NCBI GenBank assembly: GCA_934718145.1
Contig: CAKUZC010000045.1
Span: forward strand, 1 to 7,494
DNA length: 7,494 nucleotides
DNA from: an uncultured Eubacteriales bacterium
GTDB taxonomy: Bacteria; Bacillota; Clostridia; Oscillospirales; Acutalibacteraceae
Direction: 5' to 3'
The position numbers were made by a program, and so were the translations under genes. Below, one piece after another: positions 1 through 5,507 of the stretch (positions within the stretch are counted from its first letter, which is position 1; the number at the start of each line of letters is the position of its first letter). The notes under the pieces were generated by a model. The model was not told the origin of the DNA, did no database searches, and worked only from the letters and a program-made list of their open reading frames with translations.

Positions 1-1
1 T

Positions 2-43
2 GAATTTGAAATAAACATACTCGATTTTAGAAAATTAGAATAG
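2..43 (+). pseudogene. 3' end of an unidentified small reading frame (copy 1)
   Basis: Reading from base 2 gives EFEINILDFRKLE and then TAG at 41-43, directly before a hairpin terminator. The body of the gene, if it exists, lies left of the window, so this may be the tail of an intact gene and not a relic. The ending resembles the C-terminal strands of the small genes downstream (GGINIIFDE at 1264; AEIKIEF near 2470), which suggests membership of the same family. The match is short and made by eye. Confidence 0.35.
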
Positions 44-55
44 TAATTAACATGT

Positions 56-89
56 AGTGTCCGGATTTGTCTGAGGATATTTATTTTTT
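56..89 (+). terminator. Rho-independent terminator, repeat copy 1
   Basis: A 7-bp stem (56-62 with 75-81, including two G-T wobbles) closes a 12-nt loop and is followed by TATTTTTT. It lies 12 nt after the TAG at 41-43. It is duplicated at 245-278. Confidence 0.6.
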
Positions 90-142
90 AAGTAAAATTG
101 TAAATCGTATTTTGAAATCAATATTAAAAGTATGTTTTTTAA

Positions 143-232
143 GTTGCAACAGGTGTGCTATTAGTTTTAGATACGAAAAAATCTATAAGTGAATTTGAAA
201 TAAACATACTCGATTTTAGAAAATTAGAATAG
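143..232 (+). pseudogene. Truncated 3' gene fragment inside the tandem duplication (copy 2)
   Basis: An open frame of 29 codons runs from just after a TAA at 140-142 to TAG at 230-232. It has no ATG and no ribosome binding site. It begins VATGVLLVLDTKKS and then repeats the EFEINILDFRKLE tail seen at the left window edge. The terminator hairpin at 245-270 follows at once. The simplest reading is that unequal recombination duplicated the 3' end of a small gene with its terminator and left only the tail of the coding region. It could also be a chance open frame of about 15 codons joined to the duplicated tail. Confidence 0.4.
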
Positions 233-332
233 TAATTAACATGTAGTGTCCGGATTTGTCTGAGGACATTTATTTTTTAAGTAAAATTATAAATCGTATT
301 TTGAAATTAATATTAAATATGTTTTGTTTTTT
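190..332. repeat. 189-nt tandem duplication, copy 2
   Basis: Second copy of the unit that starts at base 1, nearly identical over its first 127 bases. The substitution at 267 (c for t) turns a G-T wobble in the terminator stem into a G-C pair, so the hairpin is kept or improved. The rest of this gene-poor stretch, 333-399, is A/T-rich and shows nothing else I can identify before the promoter at 400. Confidence 0.95.
245..278 (+). terminator. Rho-independent terminator, repeat copy 2
   Basis: Same hairpin as at 56-89 (245-251 pairs with 264-270), with one wobble replaced by a G-C pair and the same TATTTTTT tail. It follows the reading-frame tail ending at 232. Confidence 0.65.
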
Positions 333-399
333 AAAATAGCCAATTATATGGTTTTTCTTGCGAGTAATAATTTAAAATATAAAAAATTTAAAAAAATAG

Positions 400-427
400 T
401 TGACAAATTATAAATTATATATATAAT
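400..427 (+). promoter_or_regulatory. Consensus sigma-A promoter of the double-glycine-leader operon
   Basis: TTGACA at 400-405 and TATAAT at 422-427 are separated by 16 bp, both perfect hexamers. The leader-gene start at 478 lies about 50 nt downstream. The bases from the -10 box to the start codon are clearly related to those before the second leader gene (1379-1443), where the -35 box has been lost. Confidence 0.85.
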
Positions 428-477
428 GTAGTTGTTAGCACAATTTATATATTAAATAAAAAATGGAGGTAAAAATT

Positions 478-939
478 ATGGAAAATCAAAAATTAAATCC
501 TTTAGAGGAATCAATGAGTGCATTAATTTCAAAACTTGATGATGACACATTAACTAAAGCAGCAGGTGGATTGACTTCCACACAAAAGAAAGTTTTGATT
601 GGTGCAGGTGTACTTTTAACTGGTGGAGTGATTGGTGGATATTACTGGTGGAATCGTAAACCTGGAACCCCAGCCCCAGCTGCTCAGAAAGATCCGGCTG
701 CTCCAGCTGCTCCGGCTGCTCCGGCTGCCCCGGCCACTCCAGCCACTCCGGCTGCTCCGGCTGCTCCGGCTGCTCAAGTTGCTCCGGCTGTTCCGGCTGC
801 TAAAGTTGCTAAAGCACCCGCCGCAGTTATAAAAGCACCAGAGGATATTGCAATGGATACAGCGTTTGCTAATCAAGGTATAGGATCCGTGACTACAACT
901 ACTCCTGGAGGCGGAAAACTTACTAAATTTACAGATTAA
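478..939 (+). CDS. Double-glycine-leader small protein with GxxxG hydrophobic segment and Pro-Ala repeat tail (bacteriocin-like)
   Basis: The product is 153 aa. I choose ATG 478 because GGAGG (465-469) sits 8 nt before it; the in-frame ATG at 463 overlaps that site. Residues 1-31 form a leader ending LDDDTLTKAAGG, the pattern that C39-peptidase ABC exporters cleave after GG in class II bacteriocins and related peptides. Residues 39-58 are hydrophobic and glycine-rich (GVLLTGG, GGVIGG) and end in YYWW then NRK, so they could span or insert into a membrane. Residues 62-120 are Pro/Ala-rich, including twelve P-A-x units. The last 30 residues are polar. A related leader gene lies at 1441, and the small gene at 992 follows without a terminator, as an immunity gene would. 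No exporter gene is visible here. The leader assignment is fairly firm, but toxin activity is inference. An exported cell-surface peptide is the main alternative. Confidence 0.8.
   Translation: MENQKLNPLEESMSALISKLDDDTLTKAAGGLTSTQKKVLIGAGVLLTGGVIGGYYWWNRKPGTPAPAAQKDPAAPAAPAAPAAPATPATPAAPAAPAAQVAPAVPAAKVAKAPAAVIKAPEDIAMDTAFANQGIGSVTTTTPGGGKLTKFTD
694..801 (+). repeat. Twelve 9-nt units encoding Pro-Ala-x
   Basis: Twelve in-frame units of the type CCGGCTGCT lie head to tail, coding for PAA with variants PAT (twice), QVA and PAV. The tract is much richer in G+C than its surroundings. Runs of identical units (for example at 748-774) make length change by slippage likely. The open frames seen on the other strand and in other frames across this stretch are by-products of the repeat. 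Confidence 0.9.
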
Positions 940-991
940 TTAGTAAAATTTTATTTACACAAAGAATTGTAAATGAATGGAGGTTGCTTCT

Positions 992-1264
992 ATGATGAAT
1001 GCTAATGTAATCTACGACTGGATTATTAATAAAAATGTTGCTGCTTTGTGTGCAGTGGCATGAGGTATCGTTAGTATTTTGTCAGAATGCTGGAGTAAAT
1101 GGAATGTGAATCAAAGAAGTGATGTAATTGAAAACTTAAATTTAGATAAAGAAAGCAGAGAAAGACTTTTAAGATACTTAAAAGCGAGTGAAAGTCAGGG
1201 ACTTAAAGTTAAAAAAGCTTCAATTAATAGTGATGGTGGAATCAACATTATTTTTGATGAATAG
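992..1264 (+). pseudogene. Small membrane-type protein gene interrupted by in-frame TGA; possible immunity partner
   Basis: ATG 992 follows GGAGG (979-983) by 8 nt, 52 nt after the leader gene and with no terminator between, so the two form one transcription unit. The frame holds 90 codons, but codon 24 (1061-1063) is TGA. It falls inside a hydrophobic stretch (VAALCAVA, TGA, GIVSIL), where Trp from TGG would fit. After it the frame stays open for 66 codons: a Trp-rich turn (ECWSKW), a charged helix (DVIENLNLDKESRERLL) and a terminal strand (INSDGGINIIFDE). That C-terminal part resembles those of the genes at 1441 and 2113. Size and position recall bacteriocin immunity proteins, but no sequence match supports that. 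It may be a decayed gene, a readthrough gene or a sequencing error. TTG 1079 is a possible restart but lacks an obvious binding site. Confidence 0.65.
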
Positions 1265-1281
1265 TTAAGTTTATATTTTTG

Positions 1282-1317
1282 GAGTTCTTGCGTACGTTTT
1301 TAGATGCGTGAGGACTC
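1282..1317 (+). terminator. Long hairpin ending the first leader operon
   Basis: A 13-bp stem (1282-1294 with 1305-1317, several G-T pairs) with a 10-nt loop lies 17 nt after the TAG at 1264. The following bases (TTACTTATA) are only weakly T-rich, so termination may be partial. The arms CTTGCGT and GCGTGAGGA resemble the hairpins after the other small genes in this array. Confidence 0.7.
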
Positions 1318-1362
1318 TTACTTATATAGATAATTAGTTTTGTAATTGATATTCAAAAATAT

Positions 1363-1384
1363 GCCACAAATTAAAACATATGAT
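1363..1384 (+). promoter_or_regulatory. Decayed promoter before the second leader gene
   Basis: TATGAT at 1379-1384 aligns with the TATAAT at 422-427, and the next 25 bases are related in both copies. Where the first copy has TTGACAAATTA, this copy has GCCACAAATTA (from 1363), and only 10 bp separate that remnant from the -10 box. No good -35 hexamer is seen at the right distance. TTGATA at 1346-1351 is a possible substitute but has no good partner. This promoter is therefore probably weak or dead. Confidence 0.45.
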
Positions 1385-1440
1385 GTAATTATTTTCACAA
1401 TCTACATAATTTAATAAAAATTGAATTGGAGATAAAAATT

Positions 1441-1893
1441 ATGGAAAATAAAGAATTAAATATGGAAAAGAAAAATGAAGAAGCCATTTTGAATAAATCT
1501 ATTAAAGAAATAGCACCAAATCTTTCACCAGAAGAGATAGAGTAAGTAGCCGGTGGATTGAGTGATGGTCAAAAAAAGCTTCTAATGTTTATTGGTGGAA
1601 TGTCATTAGGTACACTGGCAGGGGTTGGGGCCGCTGCATACTACTACGGTGGTGATAAGTGTATGTTCTCGAAAAGTAGTAATTGTGTTGGTAAAACTCC
1701 TTTAAATTTAGATGCAGTTATTAAAAAATTTGGAGTTGAATTAGATGATGAGAAGAAGAGAGAATTGGAGAAATCTATGGAATCAATGAATATGAAAATT
1801 TTTGAAGAAAATGGTGGTTATAGAATAACTATTAAAAAATTAGGAAAAGTATCAGTTGATGGAAATTTGTTATTAACTAAGAGTAAGTCATAG
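1441..1893 (+). pseudogene. Second double-glycine-leader gene, interrupted by in-frame TAA just before the GG site
   Basis: ATG 1441 follows GGAG (1428-1431). The frame holds 150 codons, but codon 35 (1543-1545) is TAA, within LSPEEIE-stop-VAGGL. The paralogue at 478 has Lys (AAA) there, so one A-to-T change explains it. The leader otherwise matches the double-glycine consensus very well. After GG, residues 47-69 are hydrophobic with two GxxxG motifs and end in YYY; the pair Cys74/Cys82 could form a disulfide. Residues 87-150 carry a helix (LDAVIKKFGVELDDEKKREL) and terminal strands like those of the genes at 992 and 2113, so this gene combines what the first operon splits in two. TTG 1558, the codon right after GG, could restart translation and would give a leaderless product, but its spacing from GGTGG is too short to be convincing. 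The promoter also looks decayed, so pseudogene is the preferred call. Confidence 0.7.
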
Positions 1894-1945
1894 GATACTT
1901 TTTAAGGTAGTGTGTGGATGATTATATTTGTTAATCAGTTGTTAT

Positions 1946-1988
1946 TTCTCGTACATCAGTTTAGGTGTGCAAGAATTTTTTTATTTTT
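1946..1988 (+). terminator. Rho-independent terminator after the second leader gene
   Basis: A 12-bp stem with one C-A mismatch (1946-1957 with 1964-1975) and a 6-nt loop is followed by a seven-T run and further T-rich sequence to 1988. It lies 52 nt after the stop at 1893. Confidence 0.8.
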
Positions 1989-2049
1989 CAAAGTTAAACC
2001 TTAAAATTTTGATTTATTGATTAAAATATATAAATTTTTATAAAAAATA

Positions 2050-2078
2050 TTGACAAATAATAAAATATGAACTAAAAT
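2050..2078 (+). promoter_or_regulatory. Sigma-A promoter of the small gene at 2113
   Basis: TTGACA at 2050-2055 and TAAAAT at 2073-2078 have ideal 17-bp spacing. A strong binding site, AAAGGTGG (2096-2103), lies 9 nt before the ATG at 2113. Expression signals are thus intact even though the reading frame is interrupted. Confidence 0.75.
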
Positions 2079-2112
2079 AATAGTAAAAATTATTGAAAGG
2101 TGGTTTAATTTT

Positions 2113-2493
2113 ATGAATTCAGAAGATATTGAGACTCTTAGAAATAGGGTATTACAAGGCTATGAAGATGATATAAAGGCAGAAGCAATGGTTGCTAAGG
2201 ATTATTTCCTCAGTGGTGGAAAAATTTATAATAATTTTATGAATCTTAGTCGTTCAAATAAATTTAAAAAAAAGTTTGAACAATGATGGGATTGTTGGAG
2301 CCCAAAAGAGCGTAGGAGTATAGCTTATGACCTTTCATTTGAAGACGGGGATGTAGATAATATTAAACGTAATATTTTTTTAAATAGTACCTATAAAAGA
2401 AGTTCCGAACTAAATATTGAAAGCATGTCTATAGATGGTCATAATGCAGAAATTAAAATTGAATTTAAGAAGGATAATAATTTTAAAGCTTAA
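2113..2493 (+). pseudogene. Small protein of the array family, interrupted by in-frame TGA
   Basis: The frame from ATG 2113 to TAA 2491-2493 has 126 codons, with TGA at codon 58 (2284-2286). The N-terminal half is charged (MNSEDIETLRNRVLQGYED) and shows neither a double-glycine leader with a membrane segment nor a signal peptide. The second half, WDCWSPKERR through IDGHNAEIKIEF, aligns by eye with the C-terminal part of the gene at 992 (CWSKWNVNQR through SDGGINIIF). In that alignment the TGA sits opposite the Cys codon TGC of the other gene. The frame stays open for 68 codons after the stop, and promoter, binding site and terminator are all good. A fresh pseudogene is simplest. A 57-residue truncated product is possible, and selenocysteine or readthrough is a remote option. 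I do not recognise the family. Confidence 0.6.
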
Positions 2494-2499
2494 GTTTAT

Positions 2500-2536
2500 T
2501 CCTTGTGTGTCATTTTAATACATGAGGATATTTTTA
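2500..2536 (+). terminator. Rho-independent terminator closing the small-gene array
   Basis: An 11-bp stem (2500-2510 with 2518-2528, some G-T pairs) with a 7-nt loop is followed by TATTTTTATTT. It lies 7 nt after the TAA at 2493 and separates the array from the glycolytic genes. Confidence 0.8.
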
Positions 2537-2578
2537 TTTAAAGACACGATATTATAAAATTTTTTCCATTATGCATAC

Positions 2579-2626
2579 TATAATTAAGAGACAATAGTTT
2601 ATTATTTAGTAATTTTATTCTATAAT
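2579..2626 (+). promoter_or_regulatory. Probable promoter region of the tpiA-gpmI operon
   Basis: Two TATAAT hexamers (2579-2584 and 2621-2626) lie between the array terminator and the start of triosephosphate isomerase. Neither has a convincing -35 box at 16-18 bp in this very A/T-rich stretch. A promoter is expected here because a terminator lies upstream, but I cannot decide which box is used. Confidence 0.35.
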
Positions 2627-2661
2627 ATAGAAAATATTTAAATTAAGTAGGTGCAGATCGA

Positions 2662-3426
2662 TTGAATTCAAAAAAATATTTAATTGCTAATTGGAAAATG
2701 AATAAAACCGTTGAAGAATCAGTTACGTTTGTAAGAGATTTATTGAAAAATTTTAAATTGTTTAAGAATGAAGTGATAATTTGTCCGACTTTTTTGAGTT
2801 TAGACGCGATGAGAGAAATATGTCTGAAAAATGGAATAAAGTTGGGAGCTCAAAATTGTCATTTTGAAAGAAATGGAGCATTTACGGGAGAAATTTCCGC
2901 AGAAATGCTGAATAATTTAGGAGTTGAATATGTAATACTCGGTCATAGTGAGAGGCGAAATTATTTTTGCGAAAATGATGAAATTATAAATAAGAAAGTT
3001 AAAGCTGCGATTAATAGTGATTTAAAAGTAATTTTATGTATAGGTGAAACTTGGGATCAAAGAAATAACGGTCAAAAATTAGATGTATTAAAAAATCAAT
3101 TGAAACTTGATTTAAAGGATTTAAGTTCTGAAATGTTAAATAAAATAATTATTGCTTATGAACCCGTTTGGGCGATAGGTACGGGTAAAATAGTAACCCA
3201 AAATGAAATTTCTGAAGTTTCCCATAATATTGAAAAGTTTATTTCTTCCGAGTTCAAAACAAGTTTTAAATTTCCGTTTATTTACGGCGGTTCAGTAGAT
3301 GCTTCCAATGTAGATAAGTTTTTAAGCTTGTCTTGTGTGGACGGCGCACTTATAGGTGGCGCTTCGCTCAGTGCAGATAAATTCGCAAACATTATAAATA
3401 TTTCTGAAAATTTAAATAAGATATAA
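2662..3426 (+). CDS. tpiA: Triosephosphate isomerase
   Basis: This cytoplasmic TIM-barrel enzyme interconverts dihydroxyacetone phosphate and glyceraldehyde 3-phosphate in glycolysis. The product is 254 aa, the usual length. Family residues are in place: Asn10 and Lys12 in NWKMN, the electrophile His95 in GHSERR (94-99), the catalytic base Glu167 in AYEPVWAIGTG, and the phosphate-binding YGGSV (208-212) and IGGASL (231-236). The start is TTG at 2662, supported by AGGTG (2648-2652) 9 nt upstream and by the N-terminus sitting at the normal distance from NWKMN. No ATG fits between that site and the conserved region. The phosphoglycerate mutase gene begins 33 nt after the stop, so the two are cotranscribed. 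The genes gap and pgk, often found just before tpiA in Firmicutes, are absent here; the accessory array takes their place. Confidence 0.97.
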   Translation: MNSKKYLIANWKMNKTVEESVTFVRDLLKNFKLFKNEVIICPTFLSLDAMREICLKNGIKLGAQNCHFERNGAFTGEISAEMLNNLGVEYVILGHSERRNYFCENDEIINKKVKAAINSDLKVILCIGETWDQRNNGQKLDVLKNQLKLDLKDLSSEMLNKIIIAYEPVWAIGTGKIVTQNEISEVSHNIEKFISSEFKTSFKFPFIYGGSVDASNVDKFLSLSCVDGALIGGASLSADKFANIINISENLNKI

Positions 3427-3459
3427 TATATTAATTGCATAAACAGGAGAAATTCTATA

Positions 3460-4956
3460 ATGAAAAAAAGTGTTATTCTTTTAATTTTAGACGGATTCGG
3501 AATAGGTGAAAAAACAAATTCTAATGCTATTTATTGTGCAAACACTCCTAATTTAAATCAAATATTTGAAAATAATCCCACGTGTATTTTAAAAGCATCG
3601 GGAGTTAATGTTGGCTTACCGGAAGGCCAAATGGGAAATTCAGAAGTAGGCCATATGAATATTGGAGCGGGGAGGATTGTATATCAGGATTTCACATATA
3701 TTAATAAAAGTATTGAGGACGGGAGTTTTTATAAAAATATTGAACTTTTGAACGTTATTAATTATGTAAAATCAAAAAATTCAACTCTGCACATAATGGG
3801 TTTAGTTTCAGATGGTGGAATTCACAGTCATATAAATCATTTTTATGCTATTTTAAACTTGGCCAAAAAAATGAGCGTTGATAAATTGTGTATTCATGCA
3901 TGGACTGACGGTAGAGATACATCTCCTTCCTCGGCTTTGAGTTATCTTGAAGAACTTGAAAAGTTTACCGAAAAAATAGGAGTTGGAAAAATTCAAACAA
4001 TTTCAGGCAGATTTTATTCAATGGATCGTGATAATCATTTGGATAGAATTGAAAAAGCATATGGTGCTATAGTTAACGCAAATGGTAAAAAATTTGACAC
4101 AGTGAAAAAAGCTATTGAAGAGTCTTATACAAATAACGTTAGTGATGAATTTGTTATTCCGTGTGTTAGAAATGGTTATAGTGGTTTAAATAAAGATGAT
4201 GCCGTATTATGTATGAATTTTAGACCGGATAGAGTAAGGCAAATGACAAAAAAATTTATTGATGGTTTTGATAATAAAATAAAATATTGTTGTTTGACAG
4301 AGTATGATAAAAATTTTAAACACGTTTCCGTAGCATTCAAGCCCCGTGAGATAAAAAATACTTTGGGAGAATATATATCATCAAGAGGTTTAAAGCAATT
4401 GCGTATTGCAGAGACAGAAAAATATGCTCATGTAACATTTTTTTTCAATGGTGGTATAGAAAAGCCATATAAAAATGAGGATAGAATAATAATCAATTCG
4501 CCCAATGTAAAAACTTACGACTTAAAACCCGCCATGAGTGCTCCAGATATTGTTCATAGTGTTATTGAAAATATACGCAAAGAATATTATGATTTAATCG
4601 TTGTAAATTTTGCAAATCCGGATATGGTAGGGCACACAGGAAATTTTGAAGCAACTGTAAAAGCCGTTGAAGAAGTGGATAGATGTGTAGGAATTTTAGT
4701 TCAGGAAAATAGAAAACATAAAGGTATCACCGCAATTACCGCTGACCATGGAAATGCGGAAAAAATGTTAGATGATTCCGGAATAATTTTCACTGCTCAT
4801 ACTTCTAATCCTGTTATTTTTGCCCTAGATAATTATCCTTGCACTTTAAAAGAAAGCGGTTCTTTGTGTGACATTGCTCCTACTATTTTGGAAATTCTAG
4901 ATTTAGAAAAACCCAAAGAAATGACTGGAAATAGCCTTATTGGGATTAAAAAATAG
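3460..4956 (+). CDS. gpmI: 2,3-bisphosphoglycerate-independent phosphoglycerate mutase
   Basis: This enzyme interconverts 3-phosphoglycerate and 2-phosphoglycerate using two Mn(II) ions and a phosphoserine intermediate, two steps below triosephosphate isomerase in the pathway. The 498 aa are close to the family's usual 510. The alkaline-phosphatase-like core is split by the transferase insert, as expected. Metal site and catalysis: Asp11 (DGFG), Ser61 (GNSEVGH) as the phosphorylated serine, Asp429 and His430 (TADHGNAE), Asp388 and His392 (NPDMVGHTG), His447 (AHTSNP). Substrate-binding motifs DGGIHSH (118-124), DGRDTSP (150-156), SGRFYSMDRD (182-191), FRPDR (254-258) and Lys321 in EKYAHVTFFFNGG are all present. 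AGGAG (3446-3450) precedes ATG 3460 by 9 nt. The gene ends at a GC-rich hairpin 20 nt after the stop. I see nothing unusual in it. Confidence 0.98.
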   Translation: MKKSVILLILDGFGIGEKTNSNAIYCANTPNLNQIFENNPTCILKASGVNVGLPEGQMGNSEVGHMNIGAGRIVYQDFTYINKSIEDGSFYKNIELLNVINYVKSKNSTLHIMGLVSDGGIHSHINHFYAILNLAKKMSVDKLCIHAWTDGRDTSPSSALSYLEELEKFTEKIGVGKIQTISGRFYSMDRDNHLDRIEKAYGAIVNANGKKFDTVKKAIEESYTNNVSDEFVIPCVRNGYSGLNKDDAVLCMNFRPDRVRQMTKKFIDGFDNKIKYCCLTEYDKNFKHVSVAFKPREIKNTLGEYISSRGLKQLRIAETEKYAHVTFFFNGGIEKPYKNEDRIIINSPNVKTYDLKPAMSAPDIVHSVIENIRKEYYDLIVVNFANPDMVGHTGNFEATVKAVEEVDRCVGILVQENRKHKGITAITADHGNAEKMLDDSGIIFTAHTSNPVIFALDNYPCTLKESGSLCDIAPTILEILDLEKPKEMTGNSLIGIKK

Positions 4957-4975
4957 GTTTTTAAATATAAAAATT

Positions 4976-5006
4976 CCGCCCAACTGTTTATTAAGGGCGG
5001 TTATTT
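4976..5006. terminator. Bidirectional terminator between gpmI and the convergent small gene
   Basis: CCGCCC (4976-4981) pairs with GGGCGG (4995-5000) around a 13-nt loop, with a T-rich tail (TTATTTTC) on the plus strand. On the minus strand the same hairpin is followed by AATTTTTATATTT, so it can also end the operon arriving from 5921 to 5036. Confidence 0.8.
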
Positions 5007-5035
5007 TCTAGATTTTTGCGGTTTTTGAAAATATA

Positions 5036-5437
5036 TTAAAGTCCAATTAATTCATTAATTGTCCCCAGTCCAACTCCGTAGATTAGCGATGAAATTATAG
5101 AAAGCTTTCCGGAATTAATAAAGAAAAGGTATTGTTGTGCAAGCAATGAACGTATTACTAATTTAGATAGTCGTTTGAAAGAGAATATACTACCTTTATC
5201 ATTTTTTTCATTAAATTGTTTGAGCTTTTCACACTGATTTTTTAAATTTTCATATTTTTTACTCAGTATTTCATATTTTTCGTTATAGTCTTTAAATTCG
5301 AGTTTTTCGTCTTCATTTTTTTTACTTGATGACACCGATTGCGAATTGCTTTTAGGTGATTCTGCACGGAATGAAGGTCCTGTTCCAATTCCAAGTAAAG
5401 ATAAACAAAGTGAAAGGGAAAGTATTTTTTTAAACAT
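5036..5437 (-). CDS. Secreted small coiled-coil protein, paralogue A (unknown function)
   Basis: The product is 133 aa. Residues 1-25 look like a signal peptide: MFKK, a hydrophobic core rich in Leu/Ser, and a likely cut after FRA before ESPKS. A Ser-rich linker follows. Residues about 45-76 are Lys/Glu-rich with Leu/Tyr spacing typical of a coiled coil (NEKYEILSKKYENLK). The C-terminus has two moderately hydrophobic stretches (about 92-107 and 112-127), so the protein may be anchored in or associate with a membrane after export. AAGGAG (5447-5452) lies 9 nt before the start. It is clearly paralogous to the gene at 5508-5921: signal peptide, AESP junction, coiled coil and ribosome-binding region all match, while the C-termini have diverged. 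Only 70 nt separate the pair, with no good promoter of its own, so it is probably the second gene of that operon. I do not recognise the family. Confidence 0.8.
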   Translation of the reverse strand: MFKKILSLSLCLSLLGIGTGPSFRAESPKSNSQSVSSSKKNEDEKLEFKDYNEKYEILSKKYENLKNQCEKLKQFNEKNDKGSIFSFKRLSKLVIRSLLAQQYLFFINSGKLSIISSLIYGVGLGTINELIGL

Positions 5438-5507
5438 TATTTAAAACTCCTTGTAATCAAACTTTGTTGTTTTTAATGATCATATTAACCAGGTTAGAAC
5501 TCAATTT

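Larger units (their letters stand above)
1..140. repeat. 189-nt tandem duplication, copy 1
   Basis: The stretch from base 1 to about 127 recurs at 190-316 with only three substitutions (78 t/c, 100 g/a, 119 c/t). Similarity then fades through small indels in a T-rich tract. The period is 189 nt. The unit contains the 3' end of a small reading frame and a terminator-like hairpin. Because the window begins exactly in the repeat, the unit may continue to the left, so more copies outside cannot be excluded. Confidence 0.95.

Noticed and set aside
1..332. CRISPR array or transposon ends
   Set aside because: There are only two copies with a 189-nt period, no short repeats with unique spacers, no inverted terminal repeats and no transposase frame.
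338..360. Weak hairpin AGCCA/TGGTT followed by TTT as a further terminator
   Set aside because: Only five pairs including one wobble in very A/T-rich DNA, and no reading frame ends just before it.
463..477. ATG at 463 as start of the first leader gene
   Set aside because: It overlaps the GGAGG site that serves ATG 478, and the related gene at 1441 starts at the position equivalent to 478.
616..876. Open frames over the Pro-Ala repeat on the minus strand (Ser/Arg-rich) and in the +2 frame (Leu/Arg-rich, 632-832)
   Set aside because: Both are products of the GC-rich 9-nt repeat read in other frames. They lack start signals and conserved features, and the 478-939 frame has promoter, binding site and leader.
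992..2493. Alternative genetic code with TGA read as Trp or Gly
   Set aside because: tpiA, gpmI and the visible polC have no in-frame TGA and use TGG for Trp, and one of the three interrupted genes carries TAA.
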